A stretch of DNA of 64,000 bases from positions 20,514-84,513 of the forward strand of contig JAJRUM010000076.1 of assembly GCA_024277815.1 (NCBI GenBank). The letters run 5' to 3'. Below, piece after piece: positions 36,872-44,832 of this stretch. Below the pieces are notes generated by a model. It had not been told where the DNA came from and ran no database searches. It saw only the letters and a program-made list of their open reading frames with translations. Each line of letters opens with the position of its first letter. Within the stretch, counting starts at the first letter, position 1. Both the position numbers and the translations under genes were made by a program. The stretch comes from Gammaproteobacteria bacterium. GTDB lineage: Bacteria; Pseudomonadota; Gammaproteobacteria; Xanthomonadales; SZUA-36.

Positions 36872-39073
36872 CTACCATTGGAAACGCATGGAAAGCGAGT
36901 AATTCCGGCCTGGGCGGGTAAGCAGTTCCAGCATGGGGTTATCCGGCTTGAACAGGCTTACATCTGCCCAGCGCCAGTAGCGTTTATCGGTAAGGTTGTA
37001 GATACCTGCGCGCAGATCCAGGTGTGAATTGATGCTCCAGCCCACGGTCAGGTCGGCAGTTGCCCAACCGGGTGTCTGAAAACGCGGCCCCGACGTCTGG
37101 TCAATTTGATCCTGGGATGCAGTGAAAGTGCCTGTGAGGCTGGCATCCCATGCACCGTTCGTTGACACCCATGTTGTGCCGAGGATCATCTGTGGTGGAG
37201 AAACACTGTTCAGGGCTTCACCGTTCTCCTGGTTTTCACCTCTCGACCAGTAGGCGGCGCCGTTCAAAGACCAGCCTTCAAGCGATGGGCTCCATGCAGC
37301 CATGTTCTGCTCGAGCCGGATGTCCAGCCCGTAGATACGTGCCTGGTCAATGTTGCGTGACTGGAATAGCAGTACACCGCTTTCAGGGTCGATTCCGATA
37401 CGTGCTTTGGTTTCGATAAAGTCATTGTAGTCGGTATCAAAGATGGCCATTGTCAGGCGGGTATTGTCAGATATGTACCTGAACCCTGCCTCGAATCCCC
37501 GGGATGTTTCCGACTTGAGATCCGGGTTCGGAACTGCGCGGATGTTGAACAGTGGAATGTCGAGGCCAATGTTTGCATCTTCGAACGGGGGTGCGCGGAA
37601 GCCGTTGACAAACTGTGCGTAAACACCCCATTCATCGTTGATGTGGTACAAGGCACCAATTCGCGGGCTGAATTCATCTTCATTGACCGTAACGATAGTC
37701 GTTTCGGGGTTGTCTTCAATGTATATTTGGTCCGGGCGGGGCTCGAGGTCATAGCGGTCATAGCGAATGGCCGGAACGATTTCCCAGCGCCCATCAGCCA
37801 GGCTGATCTCATCCTGCAGGAAGATACCGAGTTCATCGGTGCGGGAAATCGGGAAGTCGCGTACCGGTAGTGTCTCCCCAAGGATGGTTTTACTGATTGA
37901 ACCGTCGACCAGGCTTTGTTGGAAGCCATCACGAAACTCGCTGGAATCGGTGCGCTGCAGTTCAATGCCGGCGCCGAAACGATGGTCGCTGTTGCGGGTG
38001 GAAACTTCGCGAAACAGGTTCACCTCCACACCGCTGAAGTCCTGGTCGTACTGGAAGTAGCGCTGCATGCGGACTGGCCGGGTTGAAGCTGCTCTTTCTT
38101 CGTGCGTCAGTTGGCGCGTGGTTGAGTCTACATTGAAAGCACGAATTACACCGCTGGCCCATGAACTGTCGAATTCATAGGCAATATTTATCTGCTGGTT
38201 TCTATCACTGTCGTCGCCGCGCAGGGATGTGGTGCGGCGAAATCGCCCATTCCCCGGCAGCGACTCAATTTCTGTTTTCGCGTCCCGCTGGAAGTCGTTC
38301 AGGGTAACCCTGAGCAGGTTATCTCCCGGCGTGTTGTAGGTGTAACGCAGAAAGTAGTCCTGGCTGTTCCAGTTCTGCTTGTCACGCGGTGTGCCCGCGA
38401 CGGCCATGTTTTCAGCCTCCTGGCCATCACGCAGGGTGGCGGCAAACAACAAGCCGTGGTTGCCGCTGCCCCAGGCTGCGACGCCGGACCCGACTACACT
38501 GGCATTCACACTCTGATAGCCTCCGCGTAAGGCGTACCAGCTTTTGCCGTCGCCATTGGCCAGTAAATCATCCGGGTCCCAGGTCGTGATCGCCATCACG
38601 CCACCGATCGCATCTGAGCCATAGAGCGTCGAAGCAGGCCCATACAGTACTTCCAGGCGTTTGATGCGATCGGTTTCCGTGAGGATGCGTCCGCCATCTG
38701 AAAAACTGCCGATGGCAAACCGGTCGCGGGTCGGAACGCCATCGATTTCTATGGCCACACGGTTGCCGCCAATGCCGCGTATGTTAATGGCGTTGGAGCC
38801 GAACCGGGTGCCGGAGCTTTCAATATTCAGGCCGGGCTCATAACGCAGCAGGTCATCCATATTTTCGATGCCATAACGCTCTATAAAACCGGCACCAATA
38901 ACGCTGACTTGCCCCAGCACATTGGAAAGTGGCCGTGGCGATTTGCTGGCGACCACAATGATGGGATCCATCACCATTGGTTCCGGGGCGGTGTCATCCC
39001 CGGCTTCGTTTGCGGCTGCTGACGCTGCCATGAGCGTTGGGATCAATAGCATTGACCAGCATAATTTTTGCAT
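36872..39073 (-). CDS. TonB-dependent heme/hemoprotein-type receptor
   Basis: Outer-membrane TonB-dependent receptor, 733 residues. The signal peptide ends AASAANEA; a TonB-box-like MDPIIVVAS is followed by the plug domain (DDLLRYEPGLNIESSGTRFG, IEIDGVPTRDRF, LEVLYGPASTLYGSDAIGGV). The barrel carries FRAP (NGFRAPPFED) and NPDL (PNPDLKSETSRG), the paired motifs of heme receptors such as HemR and PhuR. I see no histidine between the two motifs, where HemR has a heme ligand, so ligand binding may differ. It ends with aromatic Trp. An FNR box 57 bp upstream suggests induction at low oxygen. Confidence 0.87.
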   Translation of the reverse strand: MQKLCWSMLLIPTLMAASAAANEAGDDTAPEPMVMDPIIVVASKSPRPLSNVLGQVSVIGAGFIERYGIENMDDLLRYEPGLNIESSGTRFGSNAINIRGIGGNRVAIEIDGVPTRDRFAIGSFSDGGRILTETDRIKRLEVLYGPASTLYGSDAIGGVMAITTWDPDDLLANGDGKSWYALRGGYQSVNASVVGSGVAAWGSGNHGLLFAATLRDGQEAENMAVAGTPRDKQNWNSQDYFLRYTYNTPGDNLLRVTLNDFQRDAKTEIESLPGNGRFRRTTSLRGDDSDRNQQINIAYEFDSSWASGVIRAFNVDSTTRQLTHEERAASTRPVRMQRYFQYDQDFSGVEVNLFREVSTRNSDHRFGAGIELQRTDSSEFRDGFQQSLVDGSISKTILGETLPVRDFPISRTDELGIFLQDEISLADGRWEIVPAIRYDRYDLEPRPDQIYIEDNPETTIVTVNEDEFSPRIGALYHINDEWGVYAQFVNGFRAPPFEDANIGLDIPLFNIRAVPNPDLKSETSRGFEAGFRYISDNTRLTMAIFDTDYNDFIETKARIGIDPESGVLLFQSRNIDQARIYGLDIRLEQNMAAWSPSLEGWSLNGAAYWSRGENQENGEALNSVSPPQMILGTTWVSTNGAWDASLTGTFTASQDQIDQTSGPRFQTPGWATADLTVGWSINSHLDLRAGIYNLTDKRYWRWADVSLFKPDNPMLELLTRPGRNYSLSMRFQW

Positions 39074-39129
39074 GGGTTATTCCAGTGGTAAAAAGATGTA
39101 CAGCATAGCGAAGCGGTCTTGGTATACTG

Positions 39130-39143
39130 TTGATGCAGGTCAA
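39130..39143 (-). promoter_or_regulatory. FNR/Anr box upstream of the TonB receptor
   Basis: TTGAT-GCAG-GTCAA. A minus-strand -10 candidate TATGCT at 39102-39107 is at the exact class II distance (32 bp centre to centre). The downstream gene starts at 39073. Confidence 0.82.
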
Positions 39144-39185
39144 ATGAGACGCATTATCAGAAAAATCAGTGTTCCTAACCAGTTA

Positions 39186-39199
39186 TTGACCTGTGTCAA
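39186..39199 (+). promoter_or_regulatory. FNR/Anr box upstream of hemN
   Basis: TTGAC-CTGT-GTCAA in the divergent receptor/hemN region. A plus-strand -10 candidate TACTGT at 39222-39227 again lies 32 bp from the box centre. This predicts a leader of about 125 nt before the hemN ATG. The rest of this 285-bp gap shows no gene. Confidence 0.78.
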
Positions 39200-39358
39200 T
39201 GGTCCTTAGCTTCTGTGGTGTTACTGTGCGCTGCGCAAGATTAAAAAAATGCAGGTGGATTTTACATGATAATGGTCGTACAGACTCAACAATTTAAGCA
39301 GGTTACGGCCATAGAGGAAACATCCCTGTCCGCCTGATGTGGAAAGGGATATACGCCA

Positions 39359-40750
39359 ATGAGTAGTAGTGAATCTTTTCCGAGTGAACTGATTACAAAG
39401 TATGGTCTTGCGGGGCCGCGCTATACATCCTACCCGACTGCTTTGCAGTTTCACGAGGGTTTTGACGCGGAAGCCTATCGCCGCCATGTGCAGCGCAGCA
39501 ATGATGATTTGATTCCACTGCCACTGTCACTGTACGTGCACCTGCCTTTCTGCGAAACGCTCTGTTACTACTGCGCCTGCAACAAAAAGGTAACCCGCAA
39601 CAACACACTGACGGATTCTTATCTGCAATCGCTCAATCGTGAGATTGAGATGCAGGGCGAGTTATTTGATCGGGACCGGCAGGTCATTCAGTTACATTTT
39701 GGCGGTGGAACACCCACTTATTACGATGATCTGCAACTTAAGCACATCATTGAGAAATTATCGGAGCACTTCTTTCTCAGTCGCTCATCCACCCGTGAAT
39801 TTTCTATCGAGATTGATCCACGCACCGTCAGTGAAGAGAGAATTGGCTACCTCGCAGATATCGGCCTGAACCGGGTCAGCATGGGCATCCAGGATTTTGA
39901 TCCGGCGGTACAGAAAGCGGTCAACAGAATTCAGGATGAAGGCAAGACGCTCGGCTTGATTCATGCAGCGCGTAGAGCTGGTTTTAATTCGGTGTCAGTA
40001 GATCTGATTTATGGTTTGCCGTTACAAACAGCAAAGTCCTTTGAAACGACAATTGATTCAGTGTTAACCGCACGCCCCGATCGTATTTCTGTCTACAACT
40101 ATGCCCATTTGCCCCATCTGTTCCGGGCTCAGCGCATGATCAATACAGATGAAGTGCCGTCGCCTGAGGTGCGTCTGGAGCTGCTGTCGTCCACGACCAC
40201 GAAACTGGTTGATGCAGGCTATGTTTATATCGGCATGGATCACTTCGCATTACCCGATGATGAATTGTCCGTGGCCATGCGCGAAGGCACGTTGCAGCGT
40301 AATTTTCAGGGTTATTCGACCTGTCGCGCAACTGACCTGGTGGGCCTTGGCGTCAGTGCGATAGGTAAGGTCGGGAACAGTTTTGTACAGAACCAGAAGG
40401 ATATCCGGGATTGGCAGGCATTCATCGATGCCGGCAAACTTCCGGTCTGGCGCGGCATTGGCCTCAGCGGGGAAGATCGCCTGAGGCGGGAAATCATCTC
40501 GGCCATTATGTGCCAGGGAGAGCTGAAATTCAGCGAGATTGAGGCTGCGTTTGGAATTGATTTCAGCGATCATTTTGCTCTGGAACTGGATTCGTTGAAA
40601 CCGCTTCAGGATGATGGCCTTATCAAAATTAGCGAGGGAGATCTGGAGGTTACGCCAGTTGGCCTGCTATTGCTGCGTGTTATTGCAATGAAATTCGATG
40701 AATACCTGATTAAGGATCAGACCGCAAAAGCCTATTCAAAAGTCATTTAG
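39359..40750 (+). CDS. hemN: oxygen-independent coproporphyrinogen III oxidase
   Basis: Radical-SAM enzyme that decarboxylates coproporphyrinogen III to protoporphyrinogen IX without oxygen, in heme synthesis. 463 residues. The cluster motif CETLCYYCAC (Cys65, Cys69, Cys72, plus Cys74) matches HemN. The SAM-binding HFGGGTPTYY, IGLNRVSMGIQDFDPAVQ and GMDHFALPDDEL are conserved. The start is ATG 39359 behind AAAGGGA. It lies 60 bp upstream of fnr, and an FNR box upstream predicts anaerobic induction. Confidence 0.95.
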   Translation: MSSSESFPSELITKYGLAGPRYTSYPTALQFHEGFDAEAYRRHVQRSNDDLIPLPLSLYVHLPFCETLCYYCACNKKVTRNNTLTDSYLQSLNREIEMQGELFDRDRQVIQLHFGGGTPTYYDDLQLKHIIEKLSEHFFLSRSSTREFSIEIDPRTVSEERIGYLADIGLNRVSMGIQDFDPAVQKAVNRIQDEGKTLGLIHAARRAGFNSVSVDLIYGLPLQTAKSFETTIDSVLTARPDRISVYNYAHLPHLFRAQRMINTDEVPSPEVRLELLSSTTTKLVDAGYVYIGMDHFALPDDELSVAMREGTLQRNFQGYSTCRATDLVGLGVSAIGKVGNSFVQNQKDIRDWQAFIDAGKLPVWRGIGLSGEDRLRREIISAIMCQGELKFSEIEAAFGIDFSDHFALELDSLKPLQDDGLIKISEGDLEVTPVGLLLLRVIAMKFDEYLIKDQTAKAYSKVI

Positions 40751-40810
40751 CCCTAAGGTTGGGCTATAATCTGCCGTTGACCCAAAAACTATACTTGGAT
40801 TTAACGGTCT

Positions 40811-41545
40811 ATGAGCTCAGATAGCCATCAAAAGCCCTATTTCCCGGAACGTTCTCAGGTTGCATGCAGCCAATGTACGTTGGGTAACCTGTGTCTGCCC
40901 CGCAGTCTCGATGCTGATGGCAAAGAGCAGTTCGAAAACATCGTCAATAAATCACGTGCTATCCAGCCTGGAGAGCATATATTTCGTGCAGGTGACAAGC
41001 TGAATTGTATAGCCGCAGTACGGGCAGGGTGCTTTAAAAGCTATGTTATCGACCAAAACGGTGAGGAGCAGGTGCTGGGGTTTTATCTCCCCGGTGAGAT
41101 TATAGGTTTTGACGCCATTCACGAAAAAACCCACCACGCCAATGTTGTTGCCCTTGATACCAGTTCTGTTTGCGGACTCAGTTTTGACTCCGTTGCCGAG
41201 ATGGCGCGGCAGTTACCTGATTTGCAGGATGAGTTATTTCGCGTCATGAGTTCACAGATATCCGAACTCGAGGCCAATGCAGCTGACCTGAGTGCCGAGG
41301 AGAGAATAGCCCGTTTATTGTGTTCGCTGTCCTCCCGCTTCGCCAACCGGGGTTATTCCCATACCGAGTTTAACCTCAGCATGTCCCGCCGCGATATCGC
41401 CAGCCACCTGCGTCTTGCCACCGAAACAATCAGCCGTGTACTTGCCCGCTTTCAGAGTGCGGGCATCATTAATGTTAACCGTAAAAAAGTGTCAATCCTT
41501 GATGTCGAAAAACTGTGCAAACTGGCCCGCAGGGACACCTGCTAA
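40811..41545 (+). CDS. fnr: oxygen-sensing transcriptional regulator FNR/Anr
   Basis: Global anaerobic regulator with an oxygen-labile [4Fe-4S] cluster, 244 residues. The cluster ligands are Cys19, Cys22 and Cys28 (CSQCTLGNLC) and Cys121, almost the same spacing as E. coli FNR. The cyclic-nucleotide-like fold is intact (GEEQVLGFYLPGEIIGFDAI). The C-terminal HTH ends with ETISRVLARF, whose Glu, Ser and Arg read TTGAT half sites. Three matching boxes lie within 4 kb. It directly follows hemN, as in Pseudomonas anr regions. Confidence 0.95.
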   Translation: MSSDSHQKPYFPERSQVACSQCTLGNLCLPRSLDADGKEQFENIVNKSRAIQPGEHIFRAGDKLNCIAAVRAGCFKSYVIDQNGEEQVLGFYLPGEIIGFDAIHEKTHHANVVALDTSSVCGLSFDSVAEMARQLPDLQDELFRVMSSQISELEANAADLSAEERIARLLCSLSSRFANRGYSHTEFNLSMSRRDIASHLRLATETISRVLARFQSAGIINVNRKKVSILDVEKLCKLARRDTC

Positions 41546-41628
41546 GCTCACTTCAGCATGATTATTGGCAGTTTTCCGGTCATGCTTGAAGCCGTGACCA
41601 CACCCATAGCCTGCCTCGGCCTGTCAAA

Positions 41629-42567
41629 ATGAACAGGCTGCTGGTGCTGGCAGAGGATGCCGACAGGTATGCCCCCCTGGTAAAAGCAGCGGACTTGCCA
41701 AAATTGGAAATTGTCACAGCAGCCAGTGCGGAAGAAGCGCTTCCACTGGTATCAGGCTGCAATATTTTTCTCGGTGAACCGCCTTTGATTGCAGAAGTCA
41801 TTGCCTCAGCCAGTGGTTTGCAGTGGGTTCAATCGAGCTGGGCAGGCGTTGACCGGCTGTGCAGGCCGGGATTGCGTCACGATTACCTTCTTACGGGTGT
41901 TAAGGATATATTCGGGCCACTGATTTCAGAGTATGTCATTACCTACCTGTTTGCGCTCGAACGACAAATTTTTGCATTACTGGACAGCCAGTCACAAAAG
42001 CAATGGTGCCCCAGGCCCTATCGGCTTGCCGGGGACATTACCCTTGGGATTATCGGTCTGGGCTCCATCGGCAGGTATCTGGCCCGCACAGCAGGTTGTT
42101 TCGGCCTGCGCGTGACCGGCCTGAGTCGTAGCGGTAAGTCGTGTGACGGGGTCGAGAAGGTCTTTACCAGGGATGACTTTGCCGGTTTTCTCGCCGAGCC
42201 TGACTACCTGGTGCTTACACTGCCGGATACGCCGGCAACCCGGCACTTTGTCAATGCCGAATTTCTTGGTTTAATGAAACCATCGGCCGTTCTGATCAAT
42301 GTTGGACGGGGCAGTATTGTTAACGAGACAGATCTTATCCAGGCCTTACGGCAGGGTGAAATTGGCGCGGCTGTGCTGGATGTTTTCGAGACTGAGCCCC
42401 TGCCAGGTGACAGTCCCTTATGGGAACTTCCAAACGTATTTGTCACGCCGCATTTTGCGGCTGCCAGTTTCCCCCAGGATGTCGTGTCGATATTCGTCGA
42501 TAACTATGCGCGTTTTATCCAGGGCCGGACTATGTTGCACCTTATTGATTTTGAGCGTGGCTATTAG
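41629..42567 (+). CDS. D-2-hydroxyacid dehydrogenase (GhrA-like)
   Basis: NAD(P)-dependent 2-oxoacid reductase, 312 residues, cytosolic. The Rossmann motif GIIGLGSIGRYLAR lies near residue 140. Catalytic elements are Arg in INVGRGSIVNE, Glu in LDVFETEPLP and His in FVTPHFAA. The short N-terminal domain and overall length resemble glyoxylate/hydroxypyruvate reductase A and related phosphoglycerate-dehydrogenase-like enzymes; the exact substrate is not visible. The start is ATG 41629. Confidence 0.88.
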   Translation: MNRLLVLAEDADRYAPLVKAADLPKLEIVTAASAEEALPLVSGCNIFLGEPPLIAEVIASASGLQWVQSSWAGVDRLCRPGLRHDYLLTGVKDIFGPLISEYVITYLFALERQIFALLDSQSQKQWCPRPYRLAGDITLGIIGLGSIGRYLARTAGCFGLRVTGLSRSGKSCDGVEKVFTRDDFAGFLAEPDYLVLTLPDTPATRHFVNAEFLGLMKPSAVLINVGRGSIVNETDLIQALRQGEIGAAVLDVFETEPLPGDSPLWELPNVFVTPHFAAASFPQDVVSIFVDNYARFIQGRTMLHLIDFERGY

Positions 42568-42618
42568 TCTTTCTGTTAATCTGTACCAAATAGTCAGCGA
42601 GGTTCTGAGGAGACGCAC

Positions 42619-44163
42619 TTGAGTATTAATCGCTATAAATTCATCCCCGTGGTTTTTGTTGGCCTACTGCAGTTGCTTTACGCTGGCCAGAATAGTGCGC
42701 TGGCCGATGGCCGGCAGCTTGAAGCAGAGTCCGCTGTCGTAACCCAGCATTCCACCACGGTCCGGGGCAAGAAGTTTTCCTACACCGCGACGGCAGGAAC
42801 GCAACCGGTGTGGGATAAAAAAGGCAAGGTTATCGCCTCGCTGTTTTATACCTATTACCAGCGTGACAACATCAAGAGCGGGGAGCACCGGCCTCTGGTC
42901 ATCTCGTTTAATGGTGGGCCGGGTTCAGCTTCGGTGTGGATGCACATTGCCTACACCGGGCCACGGATACTGAATGTGGATGACGAGGGCTATCCGGTAC
43001 AGCCTTACGGCGTCAGGGAAAACCCATATTCCATCCTTGATGTAGCCGATATTGTTTACGTCAATCCGGTTAACACGGGTTATTCGCGCATGCTTGATGC
43101 GCCGGATGAAGGCGGCGACAAGAAAGACAAGATGTCGGAAAAAGACAAACGCGCCCTGTTTTTTGGTGTCAATGCTGATATCGAATACCTGGCCGAGTGG
43201 CTGAATACATTTGTAACACGTCATAACCGCTGGCTGTCGCCGAAATACCTGATCGGCGAAAGTTATGGCACCACCCGGGTTGCCGGGCTCGCTTTGAAAT
43301 TGCAGAACGCCCAGTGGATGTATTTGAACGGCGTTATCCTTGTCTCCCCGACGGGACTCGGCATCGGCCGGGAAGGGCCAGTGCAGGCAGCCAACCGCTT
43401 GCCATACTTTACCGCTGCTGCGTGGTACCAAAATTCACTGGATGCATCTTTACAGGCACAATACCTGGAAGAAATCCTTCCGGGGGCAGAAGATTTTGCT
43501 GTACATGAATTGATGCCGGCACTGGTAAAGGGCGGCTTTATAGATACTGTTGAAAAACAACAGGTTGCCGAAAAGATGGCCCACTACTCAGGCTTGTCGG
43601 TTCAGGCAATTCTGCAGAATAACCTTGATGTTCCCAGCAGGTATTTCTGGAAAGAATTGCTGCGGGACAAGAGCCTGACTGTCGGGCGCCTGGATTCACG
43701 CTATCTCGGTATTGATAAAAAGGATGCCGGCGACAGCCCGGATTACAGTGCCGAACTGACGTCATGGCTGCACTCCTTCACACCCGCCATTAACTATTAT
43801 TTGCGTGAGGAACTGGAGTATCGGACGGACATCAAATACAACATGTTCGGTGATGTGCATCCGTGGGATCGCGAGCATAACCGGACCGGTGAGAATCTGC
43901 GTCTTGCCATGGCCGCGAACCCGTACCTTAAAATCATGATCCAGTCTGGCTACTACGATGGGGCCACCAATTATTTCGATGCCAAATACACGATGTGGCA
44001 GCTCGATCCCAGTGGAAGGATGAAGGACCGTTTGCATTTTGAAGGCTATCGCAGCGGCCATATGATGTATCTGCGCCGCGAAGACCTTGAAAGTGCCAAT
44101 AATCATATCCGGCAGTTTATAAAGTCAGCGACGCCGGCAAAAGGCAAACCGGCAAAGTATTGA
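42619..44163 (+). CDS. peptidase S10 (serine carboxypeptidase-like), secreted
   Basis: Exported serine carboxypeptidase-family enzyme, 514 residues. It starts at TTG 42619 behind GAGGAG, six bases upstream. The signal peptide ends NSALADG. S10 hallmarks: SFNGGPGSASVW (oxyanion region), nucleophile Ser215 in IGESYGTTR, Asp447 in SGYYDGATN and His481 in YRSGHMMY. The C terminus is Lys/Pro-rich. The stop overlaps the carbonic anhydrase start, so the two are co-transcribed. Confidence 0.92.
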   Translation: MSINRYKFIPVVFVGLLQLLYAGQNSALADGRQLEAESAVVTQHSTTVRGKKFSYTATAGTQPVWDKKGKVIASLFYTYYQRDNIKSGEHRPLVISFNGGPGSASVWMHIAYTGPRILNVDDEGYPVQPYGVRENPYSILDVADIVYVNPVNTGYSRMLDAPDEGGDKKDKMSEKDKRALFFGVNADIEYLAEWLNTFVTRHNRWLSPKYLIGESYGTTRVAGLALKLQNAQWMYLNGVILVSPTGLGIGREGPVQAANRLPYFTAAAWYQNSLDASLQAQYLEEILPGAEDFAVHELMPALVKGGFIDTVEKQQVAEKMAHYSGLSVQAILQNNLDVPSRYFWKELLRDKSLTVGRLDSRYLGIDKKDAGDSPDYSAELTSWLHSFTPAINYYLREELEYRTDIKYNMFGDVHPWDREHNRTGENLRLAMAANPYLKIMIQSGYYDGATNYFDAKYTMWQLDPSGRMKDRLHFEGYRSGHMMYLRREDLESANNHIRQFIKSATPAKGKPAKY

Positions 44164-44759
44164 AAACACTTAAGCACTTTTTTGACCGTAACAGCCGCTG
44201 GGCAAGCAGCATTCTGGCAAAGGACCCGGAGTTCTTTGCGACTTTATCGAAGCAACAGCGCCCTGAATATCTGTGGATCGGCTGCTCAGACAGTCGTGTT
44301 CCGGCCAACCAGATAATAGATCTGCCACCGGGAGAAGTATTTGTTCACCGCAACATCGCGAACAACGTTGTGCACACGGACCTGAACTGCCTTTCGGTGA
44401 TTCAATATGCCGTTGAGGTGCTTATGGTGAAGCACATTATCGTGTGCGGTCACTACGGTTGCGGTGGCATCAGGGCTGCTATGGAGAATACCGAGCACGG
44501 CCTCATCGACAACTGGTTGCGCAATATCCGGGATGTTGGGCGACTGAATTCGGACCTTCTGCAAGGCCTGCAGGAAGATGAGAAGCTTGATCTGCTCTGT
44601 GAGCTGAATGTCAAAGAACAGGTTCGCAATGTGTGCGATACGACTGTCGTTCAAAATGCACGCAACAACGGCGCTGAACTTTATGTTCATGGCTGGATTT
44701 ACAACATTAAAAATGGCCTGTTGAAAGATTTGGGCGGCAGTACCGGCACAGATAGCTGA
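44160..44759 (+). CDS. can: beta-class carbonic anhydrase
   Basis: Zinc enzyme interconverting CO2 and bicarbonate, 199 residues. Zinc ligands Cys42, His98 and Cys101 and the Asp44/Arg46 dyad (IGCSDSRVP, CGHYGCGG) fall at the same residue numbers as in E. coli Can when translation starts at TTG 44160. That TTG overlaps the upstream TGA by two bases, indicating translational coupling. No alternative ATG gives the full N-terminal helix. Confidence 0.93.
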   Translation: MKTLKHFFDRNSRWASSILAKDPEFFATLSKQQRPEYLWIGCSDSRVPANQIIDLPPGEVFVHRNIANNVVHTDLNCLSVIQYAVEVLMVKHIIVCGHYGCGGIRAAMENTEHGLIDNWLRNIRDVGRLNSDLLQGLQEDEKLDLLCELNVKEQVRNVCDTTVVQNARNNGAELYVHGWIYNIKNGLLKDLGGSTGTDS

Positions 44760-44767
44760 TGCTGTGA

Positions 44768-44787
44768 CCGGCTACGGTGGTAGCCGG
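44768..44787. terminator. hairpin between convergent can and btuB
   Basis: An 8-bp stem CCGGCTAC-GGTG-GTAGCCGG lies between two convergent stops. There is no clear T run on either side, so the terminator role is plausible but weak. Confidence 0.4.
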
Positions 44788-44832
44788 CCTCCAGACAGTT
44801 GCTCTGGATAGAGAAGTAGCAGTGCTCTGCGA

